Notes under the pieces: generated by a model
What the model saw: only the letters and a program-made list of their open reading frames with translations
Told to the model about the DNA's origin: nothing
The model's database searches: none
Made by a program: the position numbers and the translations under genes
Part shown: one piece after another, positions 55,407 to 63,639 of the stretch
Layout: the number at the start of each line of letters is the position of its first letter
Numbering within the stretch: the stretch's first letter is position 1
Assembly (NCBI RefSeq): GCF_003046295.1
Contig: NZ_PZZN01000001.1
Location: forward strand, 702,812-766,811
Source: Sphingomonas aerolata
GTDB lineage: Bacteria > Pseudomonadota > Alphaproteobacteria > Sphingomonadales > Sphingomonadaceae
Reading direction: 5' to 3'
Length of the DNA stretch: 64,000 nt

Positions 55407-55858
55407 TCGCCCGCGTGCTGTTCGCGATCTTCTGCCTCGCGATACCGGCGGTCGCGGATGCGGGATGCTCGGTATCGGCAAGCGGGGTCGCGTTCGGGAA
55501 CTACGACGGGTCCGCCACGTCGGCGGACGACGCGACGGGCACGATCACGATCAACTGCTTCATACTCTCCGGTCTCGGCGGGTACACGATCGCGCTCAGC
55601 CCGGGACGAGATGGCAGCTATACGGCGCGACGCATGATCTCTGGAACGGCGACCTTGCCCTATCAGCTTTATGCGGATCCGGCGCGAACGCAGATCTGGG
55701 GCGACGGGTCGGGCGGGAGCTCCACCGTGCGGTCCTTCGATATCATCCCGTTGCTTGGCGGGAGCTCGACCTACCAAATTTACGGAAGGATCCCCGCCAA
55801 TCTCTCGCCCCGCCCCGGAGCCTATAATGATACGATTGTAATTACGGTAAGCTATTGA
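55403..55858 (+). CDS. Second spore coat U domain subunit
   Basis: 151 residues from GTG 55403, which overlaps the TGA of the usher 3' part. Signal peptide ends at ADAGC. The mature part has CSVSASGVAFGNYDGSATSADDATGTITINC, with two cysteines for a disulfide, and a C-terminal YGRIPANLSPRPGAYNDTIVITVSY. Likely the tip or adapter subunit of the operon. Confidence 0.85.
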   Translation: MIARVLFAIFCLAIPAVADAGCSVSASGVAFGNYDGSATSADDATGTITINCFILSGLGGYTIALSPGRDGSYTARRMISGTATLPYQLYADPARTQIWGDGSGGSSTVRSFDIIPLLGGSSTYQIYGRIPANLSPRPGAYNDTIVITVSY

Positions 55859-56188
55859 TCTATCACATATTTACGACTTTTGAACAGACGTCCGATCTCG
55901 GGAAGGGTCAGGCGACTAAACCCGCAGCCCATCGTCTGAACGAACGGCAGTTCACGGCAATCGCCGCCCGAAAGCGGACGGGCGGATTTTCACCGCTTTT
56001 ACCGTTCAGCTCTGAGCATAGGCCGTACGCAATACAGGGGCGCGGCCTAACGCGACATAAACCACGGCCCGCGATATCCGCGGAAATCGTGCGGTGACGT
56101 TCGGCTTCAAGCACGCGCGCTTTCAGGAAACGGTTATAGGAACCCGACGACTTGATCGCAACTTTGGGTTTAGATCCAAAAGGTGGGG
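55859..56188. other. Intergenic between pilus operon and tRNA-Ser
   Basis: No supported gene. It includes a sequence near 55930-55985 (GCCCGAAAGCGGACGGGCGG) that resembles degenerate repeats elsewhere in the window. Confidence 0.4.
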
Positions 56189-56279
56189 TGGCGGAGCGGG
56201 AGGGATTCGAACCCTCGATACGCTTTTGACGTATACTCACTTTCCAGGCGAGCGCCTTCGACCACTCGGCCACCGCTCC
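56189..56279 (-). tRNA. tRNA-Ser (GGA)
   Basis: 91 nt including an encoded CCA. The acceptor stem GGAGCGG/CCGCTCC, D-arm GGCCGAGTGGTCGAAGGC, anticodon loop CTGGAAA (anticodon GGA), long class II variable arm (TATACGTCAAAAGCGTATC) and T-arm GGTTCGAATCC all pair as expected for bacterial tRNA-Ser reading UCC/UCU. Confidence 0.95.
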
Positions 56280-56367
56280 GCATTGCTCTGGAACGCGCCT
56301 GCTAGAGCGGGTTTGGCTGCGGTGCAAGCGATTGCGTGCGCGGCGGCACTCGGGCAGTCTCACAGCG

Positions 56368-57228
56368 ATGATCACCACCCTGCTCGCCGCCGCCCTCGCC
56401 CAAGCCACGCCGGTGCCGGCGCCGCTGCCGTCCGATCCGGTCGCGGCGGACTGGGTCGCGGTCCCCGATGACGAAATCCTCGTCTTCACGCTGGCGAACG
56501 GACACGGCTTCACGCTCCGACTCGCATCTGCCTATGCCCCCGCGCATGTCGCCAATATCCGCGCGCTCGCCCGCGCACGCTGGTGGGACACTGCGACGAG
56601 CGTGTACCGCGTGCAGGACAATTATGTCGCGCAATGGGGCGATGCGACCGAGAAGAAGCCGCTCGTCCCCGGCGTCGCGGACGGGATCGCCGCCGAATAT
56701 GATATGGCCGGGCCGACCGCGGTCGCGCGGCTGGCCAAGCGCGATCCCTATGCCGAATGGGCGGGCTACAGCGCGGATGGCTGACCGCTCGCTGGGTCGG
56801 GCGCGCGGCAATGGCTGCCGCATTGCTACGGCATGGTCGGCGTCGCGCGCGATCTGGCGCCGAGCGTCGGCAGCGGCGCCGAGCTCTACACCGTCATCGG
56901 CCATGCGCCGCGCGCGCTCGACCGCAACATCGCGGTCGTCGGGCGGGTGGTCGACGGGATCGAGTGGCTGTCGTCGCTGCCGCGCGGAACGGGCGAGCTC
57001 GGCTTCTACGCCAAGCCTGCGGAGCGCAGCCCGATCGTCTCGGCGCGGCTGGCGAGCGACCTTGCCGCCGCCACCCGCCCGCACTTCCAGTACCGCGCGA
57101 CGGCGAACCCGCGCTTCACCGCCTGGATCGCGGGGCGCGAGAACCGGACGCCGCCGTTCTTCACGGTGCCGGCGGGCGGTGCGGACATCTGCAACGCGCT
57201 CCCGCCGGTCCGCCGCACGCCGGGCTAG
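56368..57228 (+). pseudogene. Cyclophilin-type peptidyl-prolyl isomerase with in-frame TGA
   Basis: From ATG 56368: a signal peptide-like start, then a cyclophilin-like domain up to AEWAGYSADG, where TGA (56782-56784) interrupts. The same frame continues PLAGSGARQWLPHCYGMVGVARD...YTVIGHAPRALDRNIAVVGRVVDG. Family members have Trp at this position (DGWP), so a single TGG-to-TGA change explains the stop. Both halves look unaltered. If genuine, the protein is truncated at about 138 residues. Confidence 0.85.
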
Positions 57229-58106
57229 GCGTTGCCCTGCAACGTGCGGATGATCGCGGAGAAGTCGAGTCCGCCCTGCCCGGCCTCGGCGAACGCCTCG
57301 TAGCGCTCGGCGGCCTTCGCCCCCATCGGCGTGTCGGCGCCGACATCCTGCGCCGCCGCCATCGCGAGCCTCAAGTCCTTGAGCATCAAGGCAGCGGCGA
57401 ACCCGCCCTGATAGTCATGGTCGGCGGGGGTGTCGGGGCCGATCCCCGGCAGCGGCGCATAGCTCGTCATCGACCAGCTCTGCCCCGACGAGACGCTGGC
57501 GATATCGTAAAAGGCCTGTGCGTCGAGCCCGAGCTTGTCCGCGAGCACGAACGCCTCGCAGGTCGCGATCATCGTCGCGCCGAGGATCATGTTGTTGCAG
57601 ATCTTCGCCGCCTGCCCCGCGCCGTTCGCGCCGGCATGGATCACCGCCTTGCCCATCGCCGCAAGGATCGGCTCGGCGCGCTCGAACGCCGCCGCCGAAC
57701 CGCCGACCATGAAGGTGAGCGTGCCCGCATTGGCAGCACCAATCCCGCCGGAGACGGGCGCGTCGACCGCCGCGAGCCCCTTGGCCTGCGCGGCGTCGGC
57801 GACCTGCTTCGCGGTCGCGACGTCGATCGTCGAACAGTCGATCAGGATCGCGGTCGGGCCCGCGACGCCGAACAGCGCGTCATACACCTCGGCGACGTGC
57901 TTGCCCGCGGGCAGCATCGTCACGATCGCCTCCGCCCCGTCGGCGGCCTCGGCGGCGGAGTCGACGGGGAGGCAGCCCGCCGCCTTTGCCTTGGCGAGCG
58001 CGTCGGCGTTCAGGTCGAACGCGTGGACGTCATGGCCGTTCTTCGCGAGGTTCGCGGCCATCCCGCCGCCCATGTTGCCGAGCCCGATGAATCCGATGCG
58101 TGCCAT
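57225..58106 (-). CDS. mmsB: 3-hydroxyisobutyrate dehydrogenase
   Basis: 293 residues. Rossmann start MARIGFIGLGNMGGGMAANL, catalytic block DAPVSGGIGAANAGTLTFMVGG, the catalytic Lys in GAGQAAKICNNMILG, and a C-terminal helical domain. It oxidises 3-hydroxyisobutyrate to methylmalonate semialdehyde with NAD. ATG 58106 with AGGAGAG upstream; the frame opens earlier. Last gene of the valine set. Confidence 0.95.
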   Translation of the reverse strand: MARIGFIGLGNMGGGMAANLAKNGHDVHAFDLNADALAKAKAAGCLPVDSAAEAADGAEAIVTMLPAGKHVAEVYDALFGVAGPTAILIDCSTIDVATAKQVADAAQAKGLAAVDAPVSGGIGAANAGTLTFMVGGSAAAFERAEPILAAMGKAVIHAGANGAGQAAKICNNMILGATMIATCEAFVLADKLGLDAQAFYDIASVSSGQSWSMTSYAPLPGIGPDTPADHDYQGGFAAALMLKDLRLAMAAAQDVGADTPMGAKAAERYEAFAEAGQGGLDFSAIIRTLQGNA

Positions 58107-58190
58107 GTACTCTCTCCTAAATCTGCCGCGGCGACTGTGCCGCTCGCGCACCAACCCCGCCATCTGCGGCTACGTCCTGCCCCCCAAACT

Positions 58191-58275
58191 CCGTCATCCT
58201 GACGAAAGTCAGGATCCAGAGCCAAGACCGACACCGCCCGTAACCCTGGATCCTGACTTTCGTCAGGATGACGGG
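58191..58275. repeat. Palindromic REP-like repeat pair (GTCATCCTGACGAAAGTCAGG family)
   Basis: Two inverted copies: CCGTCATCCTGACG... at 58191-58221 and its complement, ending CGTCAGGATGACGGG, at 58246-58275. They sit between mmsB and the enoyl-CoA hydratase gene. Confidence 0.85.
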
Positions 58276-58313
58276 CAGCGACGATTGCGGGCGGGCGGGC
58301 AGCGACGCGCCTG

Positions 58314-59090
58314 CTACTTCCCCGTCCAGGTCCCCGCACGCTTCTCGACGAAGGCGGCCATGCCTTCGCTCTGGTCCGCGGTGCCGAACAGGCCGTGGAA
58401 CAGCCGCCGCTCGAACTGGACGCCGTGCGACAGGCTCGTCTCGAACGCCGCGTTGACCATCTCCTTGTTCGCCAGCACCGCCAGCGGCGCCATCGCGGCG
58501 ATCGTCGCGGCGGTCTTCACCGCCTCCTCGACCAGTTCGTCGGCAGGCACGATCCGCGACACCAGCCCGGCGCGCTCGGCCTCGACCGCATCCATCATCC
58601 GCCCGGTCAGCACCATCTCCATCGCCTTGGCCTTGCCGACCGCATGCGTGAGGCGCTGCGATCCGCCCATGCCGGGGGACACCGCGAGCTTGATCTCGGG
58701 CTGGCCGAACTTCGCAGTGTCGGCGGCGAGGATGAAGTCGCACATCATCGCGACCTCGCAGCCGCCGCCCAGCGCATAGCCCGCGACCGCGGCGATGATC
58801 GGCTTGCGCGTCCGCGTCACCTGCTCCCAGCCGGCGAAGAAGTTGCTCGCATACATGTCGGCAAAGCCCTGGCTCTGCATCTCCTTGATGTCCGCGCCCG
58901 CCGCGAACGCCTTGGCCGAACCGGTCAGCACCGCACAGCCCTGCGACGGATCCGCATCGAACGCGGCGAACGCGGCGATCAGGTCGGCGAGCACCTGCGA
59001 ATTGAGCGCGTTGAGCGCCTGCGGCCGGTTGAGCGTGACGAGCGTGACGCCGCCGCGTTGCTCGACGAGGATCGTTTCGTAATCGGCCAT
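58314..59090 (-). CDS. Enoyl-CoA hydratase (methacrylyl-CoA hydration)
   Basis: 258 residues. Crotonase fold: [10 protein letters not shown], oxyanion-hole [11 protein letters not shown] and [16 protein letters not shown], with catalytic Glu in [16 protein letters not shown]. In this cluster it should hydrate methacrylyl-CoA to 3-hydroxyisobutyryl-CoA. ATG 59090 with GGAGA upstream. Confidence 0.92.
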   Translation of the reverse strand: MADYETILVEQRGGVTLVTLNRPQALNALNSQVLADLIAAFAAFDADPSQGCAVLTGSAKAFAAGADIKEMQSQGFADMYASNFFAGWEQVTRTRKPIIAAVAGYALGGGCEVAMMCDFILAADTAKFGQPEIKLAVSPGMGGSQRLTHAVGKAKAMEMVLTGRMMDAVEAERAGLVSRIVPADELVEEAVKTAATIAAMAPLAVLANKEMVNAAFETSLSHGVQFERRLFHGLFGTADQSEGMAAFVEKRAGTWTGK

Positions 59091-59109
59091 GTCAGTCTCC
59101 AATAAGCAT

Positions 59110-59145
59110 CGTCATCCTGAATCCCGACTTTCGTCAGGATGACGG
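59110..59145. repeat. REP-like palindrome
   Basis: CGTCATCCTGA and TCAGGATGACG arms around a 13-base centre; a single unit of the same family. Confidence 0.8.
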
Positions 59146-59146
59146 A

Positions 59147-60187
59147 TTAGCCCGGCGTCCACGCCTCGGCCTCGGGCAACGGCGCGAAGATCTGGTCGAT
59201 CACGTGATCGCTCACCGCCTCGGGCGTCGCCGGATCCCAGCGCGGCGCATTGTCCTTGTCGACGATCACCGCGCGCACGCCCTCGATGAAATCGTGCCGC
59301 TGCACGACATGCGCGCCGACCGCATATTCCTGTTTCATCTCGTCTGCGAAACTCGCCATCGCCGCGCCTTCGTGAAGCAGCCGGAGCGACACCTTCATCG
59401 TCTGCGGCGACTTGGTCCTGAGCGTCGCGAGCGTCCTTGCCGCCCACTCCCCACCATCGGCGTCGAGCGCGGCATAGATTTCCTCGAGCACATTGGACGC
59501 GAACAGCCGGTCGATCTCGTCCCTGCGCGCGAGGATCTGCGCTTCGGGCGGCGCGATCGACAGCGCATCCAGCACGCCCGCGATATCTTGCGGCGTCGCC
59601 GCGATCCGCGCCTTGGCGGTGTCGAGCGCGTCGCCCGGCAGATAATGCGTCGCCAGCCCCAGCGCGACACACTCCGCGCCATCGAGCCGGTGCCCGGTCA
59701 GCGCGAGATACTGCCCGATCCGCCCGGGCAGCCGCGACAGATACCAGCCACCGCCGACATCGGGGAACAGCCCGATCCCGGTCTCGGGCATCGCGAACTT
59801 CGTGTTCTCGGTCGCCACCCGGTACGCGCACGGTAAAGCGAGCCCGACGCCGCCGCCCATCGTGATCCCGTCCATGAACGCGACGATCGGCTTGGCATAG
59901 ACGAACAGCCGGTGGTTCATCCGATACTCGGCATGGAAGAACGCGCGCGCTTCGGCGCCGTCGCCGGCTCCCGACGCGGCGAGCATCCGGATATCGCCCC
60001 CGGCGCAGAACCCGCGCCCCTCGGCGTGATCCACCACGATCGCCTGAACCGACGCATCCCCGCGCCACGCCTCGAGCGCGTCCAGCACGCCTTCGCACAT
60101 TGCAAGGTTCAGCGCGTGCAGCGCCTTGGGCCGGTTCAATCGAATCCGGCCGACAGGCCCTTCGACGGTCGTGATCAGGTCGTTCAT
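59147..60187 (-). CDS. 3-hydroxyisobutyryl-CoA hydrolase
   Basis: 346 residues. Crotonase-fold thioesterase with LNRPKALHALNLAMC, GRGFCAGGDIRML, MDGITMGGGVGLALPCAYRVATENTKFAMPETGIGLFPDVGGGWYLSRLPG and a C-terminal ECH_2 extension. It releases free 3-hydroxyisobutyrate for MmsB. Start set at ATG 60187; the frame extends upstream. The REP palindrome at 59110-59145 ends 2 bases from its stop codon. Confidence 0.94.
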   Translation of the reverse strand: MNDLITTVEGPVGRIRLNRPKALHALNLAMCEGVLDALEAWRGDASVQAIVVDHAEGRGFCAGGDIRMLAASGAGDGAEARAFFHAEYRMNHRLFVYAKPIVAFMDGITMGGGVGLALPCAYRVATENTKFAMPETGIGLFPDVGGGWYLSRLPGRIGQYLALTGHRLDGAECVALGLATHYLPGDALDTAKARIAATPQDIAGVLDALSIAPPEAQILARRDEIDRLFASNVLEEIYAALDADGGEWAARTLATLRTKSPQTMKVSLRLLHEGAAMASFADEMKQEYAVGAHVVQRHDFIEGVRAVIVDKDNAPRWDPATPEAVSDHVIDQIFAPLPEAEAWTPG

Positions 60188-60194
60188 ATAATCT

Positions 60195-60299
60195 CCACCC
60201 CGGCGAAGGCCGGGGCCCAGTTGGAAAGGTCGATGTAACGACGGACGGCCCCTGGCCAATGCGCGTCCCCCACCTGGACCCCGGCCTTCGCCGGGGTGG
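60195..60299. repeat. Second palindromic repeat family (CCACCCCGGCGAAGGCCGGGG)
   Basis: Inverted pair: CCACCCCGGCGAAGGCCGGGG from 60195 and the complement CCCCGGCCTTCGCCGGGGTGG ending at 60299. It fills the gap between the hydrolase and the acyl-CoA dehydrogenase genes. Confidence 0.8.
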
Positions 60300-60326
60300 T
60301 CGCTGTGTGAGGCCTCTTCCTACGAA

Positions 60327-61472
60327 TCATTGCCGGGTCAGTTCGCGGCCGACGATCATGCGCATGACCTGGTTGGTACCCTCGAGGATCGAATGCACGC
60401 GCAGGTCGCGCCAGAAGCGTTCGATCGGGTAATCCTGCAGATACCCGTAGCCGCCATGCAACTGCAACGCGCGGTCGACCACCGACGAGCCGGTGTCGGT
60501 CGCCAGCCGCTTCGCCATCGCCGCGAACTTGGTCTTGTCGGGCGCGTTCGCCGTGACCTTGGCCGCCGCCATGTAGAGCAACGCGCGCGCCGCCTCGAGT
60601 TCGGTCGCCATGTCGGCCAGCATGAACTGCGTGTTCTGGAAGTCCGCGATCGGCTTGCCGAACTGCTTGCGGTCGCGCGTATAGGCGATCGCCTCGTCGA
60701 GACACCGCTGCGCGCCGCCGAGCGAGCAGGCACCGATATTGAGCCGCCCGCCGTCGAGCCCCATCATCGCGATCCGAAAGCCCTCGCCCTCGCCGCCGAC
60801 CATGTTCGCGCCCGGCACGCGGACGCCGTCGAAGATCACCTGCCGCGTCGGCTGCGAATGCCAGCCAAGCTTCTTCTCGTTCGCGCCGAACGACACGCCG
60901 GGCATGTCCTTCTCGATCACCAGGCACGAAATGCCCTTGGGCCCCTCCTCACCGGTGCGGACCATGGTGACGTACACCTCGTTCTCGCCTGCGCCCGAGA
61001 TGAACTGCTTCGATCCCGTCACGATCCAGTCGTCGCCGTCACGCACCGCGCGCGTCTTGAGCGCGGCGGCGTCGGAGCCCGAGCCCGGCTCGGTCAGGCA
61101 ATAGCTCGCCAGCCGGTCCATCGTCACCAGATCGGGGAGATACTTGTCCTTCACCGCGGCCGAGCCGAACCGGTCGATCATCCACGCCGCCATGTTGTGG
61201 ATGCTGATGAACGCGCTGGTCGAAGGACAACCGTACGACATCGCCTCCATGATCAACGCGGCTTCGAGACGCCCGAGCGCGATGCCGCCGCTCTCCTCGC
61301 TGACATAGATCGCCGCGAAACCGAGCTCGGCCGCCGCCTTGATCGTGTCACGCGGGAAGATGTGCTTCTCGTCCCACTCGGCCGCATGCGGCGTGATCCG
61401 GTCGGCGGTAAAGCGGCGCGCGAGCTCCTGGATCTCGCGCTGGTCGTCGGTGAGGTCGAACTGGTTGGTCAT
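60327..61472 (-). CDS. Acyl-CoA dehydrogenase (isobutyryl-CoA type)
   Basis: 381 residues with ATG at 61472 preceded by AGGAAAG. Acyl-CoA dehydrogenase blocks: YCLTEPGSGSDAAALKTRAVRDGDDWIVTGSKQFISGAG, RKQFGKPIADFQ, LHGGYGYLQDYPIERFWRDLRVHSILEGTNQVMR with the Glu-containing catalytic segment. Context (mmsA, hydratase, hydrolase, mmsB) makes isobutyryl-CoA the likely substrate. Confidence 0.92.
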   Translation of the reverse strand: MTNQFDLTDDQREIQELARRFTADRITPHAAEWDEKHIFPRDTIKAAAELGFAAIYVSEESGGIALGRLEAALIMEAMSYGCPSTSAFISIHNMAAWMIDRFGSAAVKDKYLPDLVTMDRLASYCLTEPGSGSDAAALKTRAVRDGDDWIVTGSKQFISGAGENEVYVTMVRTGEEGPKGISCLVIEKDMPGVSFGANEKKLGWHSQPTRQVIFDGVRVPGANMVGGEGEGFRIAMMGLDGGRLNIGACSLGGAQRCLDEAIAYTRDRKQFGKPIADFQNTQFMLADMATELEAARALLYMAAAKVTANAPDKTKFAAMAKRLATDTGSSVVDRALQLHGGYGYLQDYPIERFWRDLRVHSILEGTNQVMRMIVGRELTRQ

Positions 61473-61487
61473 CGGGCTTTCCTGTGT

Positions 61488-61573
61488 CGTCATACTGGGC
61501 TTGACCCAGTATCCAGAGCGGCGAATGCTGGCGCCTGTGGCTCTGGATCCTGACTTTCGTCAGGATGACGGGG
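61488..61573. repeat. REP-like inverted repeat, left of the GIY-YIG gene
   Basis: A variant half (CGTCATACTGGGCTTGACCC from 61488) and a standard half ending CGTCAGGATGACGGGG at 61573, inverted. Confidence 0.8.
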
Positions 61574-61585
61574 TGGGGGAAGGAT

Positions 61586-61903
61586 ATGGCTAGGCAACCC
61601 GCGGTCTATATCATGGCGAGCGGGCGCAACGGAACGCTCTACATCGGCGTCACGTCCGACCTGATGGCGCGGATCGTTCAGCACCGCGACGGCATGTTCG
61701 ACGGGTTCTCAAAGCGATACGGCGTGAACCGGCTTGTCTGGTTTGCGATGGCAGACACGATGGACGCGGCGATCACGCGCGAGAAACAGCTCAAGGTCTG
61801 GAAACGGTCGTGGAAGACCACGCTGATCGAGACGGACAACCCGACCTGGCGCGATCTGGCCGAAGACTGGGGCTTCGACCCCCTCCCCACCCCGTCATCC
61901 TGA
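61586..61903 (+). CDS. Single-domain GIY-YIG nuclease
   Basis: 105 residues, ATG 61586 with GGGGAAGG upstream. The GIY-YIG core is present as V-Y-I-M-A-S-G-R-N-G-T-L-Y-I-G-V-T, followed by the catalytic Arg region (DLMARIVQHRDG), and the Glu in ITREKQLKVWKR. Such small UPF0213-like nucleases are common in alphaproteobacteria. It runs opposite to the valine genes and is framed by REP-like repeats at 61488-61573 and 61892-61978. Its last codons and stop (P-S-S-stop) are made of REP sequence. Confidence 0.88.
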   Translation: MARQPAVYIMASGRNGTLYIGVTSDLMARIVQHRDGMFDGFSKRYGVNRLVWFAMADTMDAAITREKQLKVWKRSWKTTLIETDNPTWRDLAEDWGFDPLPTPSS

Positions 61904-61978
61904 CGAAAGTGAGGATCCAGAGCCACGGGCGTTGCGCTCGATGGCTCTGGATCCTGGATCAAGTCCAGGATGACGGGG
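61892..61978. repeat. REP-like inverted repeat, right of the GIY-YIG gene
   Basis: CCGTCATCCTGACGAAAG from 61892, then the complementary end GTCCAGGATGACGGGG near 61978. Contains the stop codon of the GIY-YIG gene. Confidence 0.8.
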
Positions 61979-61997
61979 AGGAAACGCCGCACCCCAC

Positions 61998-63545
61998 TCA
62001 CCCCATCGTCGGAATGACGAACGCGTCGTTGTTCCGCGCCGGACCGCCATCTTCCGCCATCGCTGGCAACGCGGAGCCATCGGGCCAGCGTTGCGTGATC
62101 GTCTTGACCTTGGTCCAGAACTTCACGCCCTCCATGCCGTGCTGGTTGGTGTCTCCGAACGCCGAACGCTTCCAGCCGCCGAACGTGTGATACGCCACCG
62201 GCACCGGGATCGGCACGTTGATCCCCACCATGCCGACATTCACCCGCGCCGCGAACTCGCGCGCGGCGTGGCCGTTGCGCGTGAAGATCGCGACGCCGTT
62301 GCCGTACTGATGCTCGCTCGGCAGGCGCACCGCCTCCTCGAAATCCTTGGCGCGGACGATCTGGAGGACCGGCCCGAAGATCTCCTCCTTGTACGCCGAC
62401 ATCTCCGTGGTGACGTGATCGAACAGCGACGGCCCGATGAAGAAGCCCTTCTCATGCCCCTGAAGCTCGAACCCGCGCCCGTCGACGACCAGCTCTGCGC
62501 CCTCGTCGACACCCGTCTGGATCCAGTTCTCGATCCGGCTGCGATGCGCCGCATTCACCACCGGGCCGTAATGCGCGTCATTGTCGGTCGAAACACCCAC
62601 GCGCAGCGCGGCAATCGCCGGGATCAGCTTCTCGCGTAGCGCGATCGCGGTCTTCTCGCCGACCGGCACGACCACCGGCAACGCCATGCAGCGCTCGCCA
62701 GCGCTCCCGAACGCCGCACCCGACAGATCGGCGACGACCTGGTCGAGATCCGCGTCGGGCATGACGATGCCGTGGTTCTTCGCCCCGCCCATCGCCTGGA
62801 CGCGCTTGCCCGCCTCGACGCCGCGGCGGTAGACGTAATGCGCGATGTCGGAAGACCCGACGAAGCTGACCGCCGAAATCGCCGGATGATCGAGGATCGC
62901 GTCGACCATCTCCTTGTCGCCGTGGACGACCTGGAAGATCCCCTCGGGCAGCCCCGCCTCGAGGAACAATTCGCCCAGCCGCACCGGCACCGACGGATCG
63001 CGCTCGGACGGCTTCAGGATGAACGCGTTGCCCGTCGCGATCGCGACCCCGCTCATCCACAGCGGAATCATCGCCGGGAAGTTGAACGGGGTGATGCCGG
63101 CGCCGATGCCGAGCGGCTGGCGCATCGAATAGACGTCGATCCCAGGCCCCGCGCCCTGCGTGTACTCGCCCTTGAGAATGTGCGGGATCCCGCAACAGAA
63201 CTCGATCACCTCGAGCCCGCGCTGGATATCGCCCTTTGAATCCGCGATCACCTTACCGTGCTCGGACGACAACAGCCGCGCGAGCTCGTCCATGTTCGCT
63301 TCGACGAGCCGCTTGAACTCGAACATCACGCGCGCGCGGCGCTGCGGGTTGGTCGCTGCCCAGCCCGGCTGCGCCTTGTGCGCGGCAGCGACTGCCCGGT
63401 CGAGATCGGCCTGCGTGCCGAGCGTCACGCGCGCCTGGATTTCGCCGCTATTGGGATCGAACACGTCGCCGCTACGGCCGCCGCCGGAGGACGGTCCACC
63501 CGCAGTGCCGCCTGCGATCAGATGCTCGATGGTGCGAACGGTCAT
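61998..63545 (-). CDS. mmsA: Methylmalonate-semialdehyde dehydrogenase (acylating)
   Basis: 515 residues; converts methylmalonate semialdehyde to propionyl-CoA with CoA and NAD. Aldehyde-dehydrogenase fold with ITPFNFPAMIPLWM, FVGSSDIAHYVYRRG and the active-site Cys in FGSAGERCMALPVVV; the R-C-M signature is typical of MmsA. ATG at 63545 after AAGGAGAGG. The frame opens upstream through the LysR gene. Confidence 0.96.
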   Translation of the reverse strand: MTVRTIEHLIAGGTAGGPSSGGGRSGDVFDPNSGEIQARVTLGTQADLDRAVAAAHKAQPGWAATNPQRRARVMFEFKRLVEANMDELARLLSSEHGKVIADSKGDIQRGLEVIEFCCGIPHILKGEYTQGAGPGIDVYSMRQPLGIGAGITPFNFPAMIPLWMSGVAIATGNAFILKPSERDPSVPVRLGELFLEAGLPEGIFQVVHGDKEMVDAILDHPAISAVSFVGSSDIAHYVYRRGVEAGKRVQAMGGAKNHGIVMPDADLDQVVADLSGAAFGSAGERCMALPVVVPVGEKTAIALREKLIPAIAALRVGVSTDNDAHYGPVVNAAHRSRIENWIQTGVDEGAELVVDGRGFELQGHEKGFFIGPSLFDHVTTEMSAYKEEIFGPVLQIVRAKDFEEAVRLPSEHQYGNGVAIFTRNGHAAREFAARVNVGMVGINVPIPVPVAYHTFGGWKRSAFGDTNQHGMEGVKFWTKVKTITQRWPDGSALPAMAEDGGPARNNDAFVIPTMG

Positions 63546-63608
63546 GGCGCCTCTCCTTGTTTTGCGGCCTCTACACCACCGCATCCCGCACGACACAAGC
63601 GATAGACT

Positions 63609-63634
63609 TGCAGGCGCTAGCTGCATATTTGCAG
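63609..63634. promoter_or_regulatory. LysR-type operator in the mmsA/LysR intergenic
   Basis: TGCAG...CTGCA dyad at 63609-63625 with 7-base spacing, plus another TGCAG at 63630-63634, between divergent starts (63545 and 63640). It fits a LysR T-N11-A site set for the adjacent regulator. Confidence 0.5.
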
Positions 63635-63639
63635 TCGGC

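Noticed and set aside
56782-56784. TGA in the isomerase as selenocysteine
   Set aside because: Homologues carry Trp, no selenocysteine-type context or element is seen, and cyclophilins are not selenoproteins.
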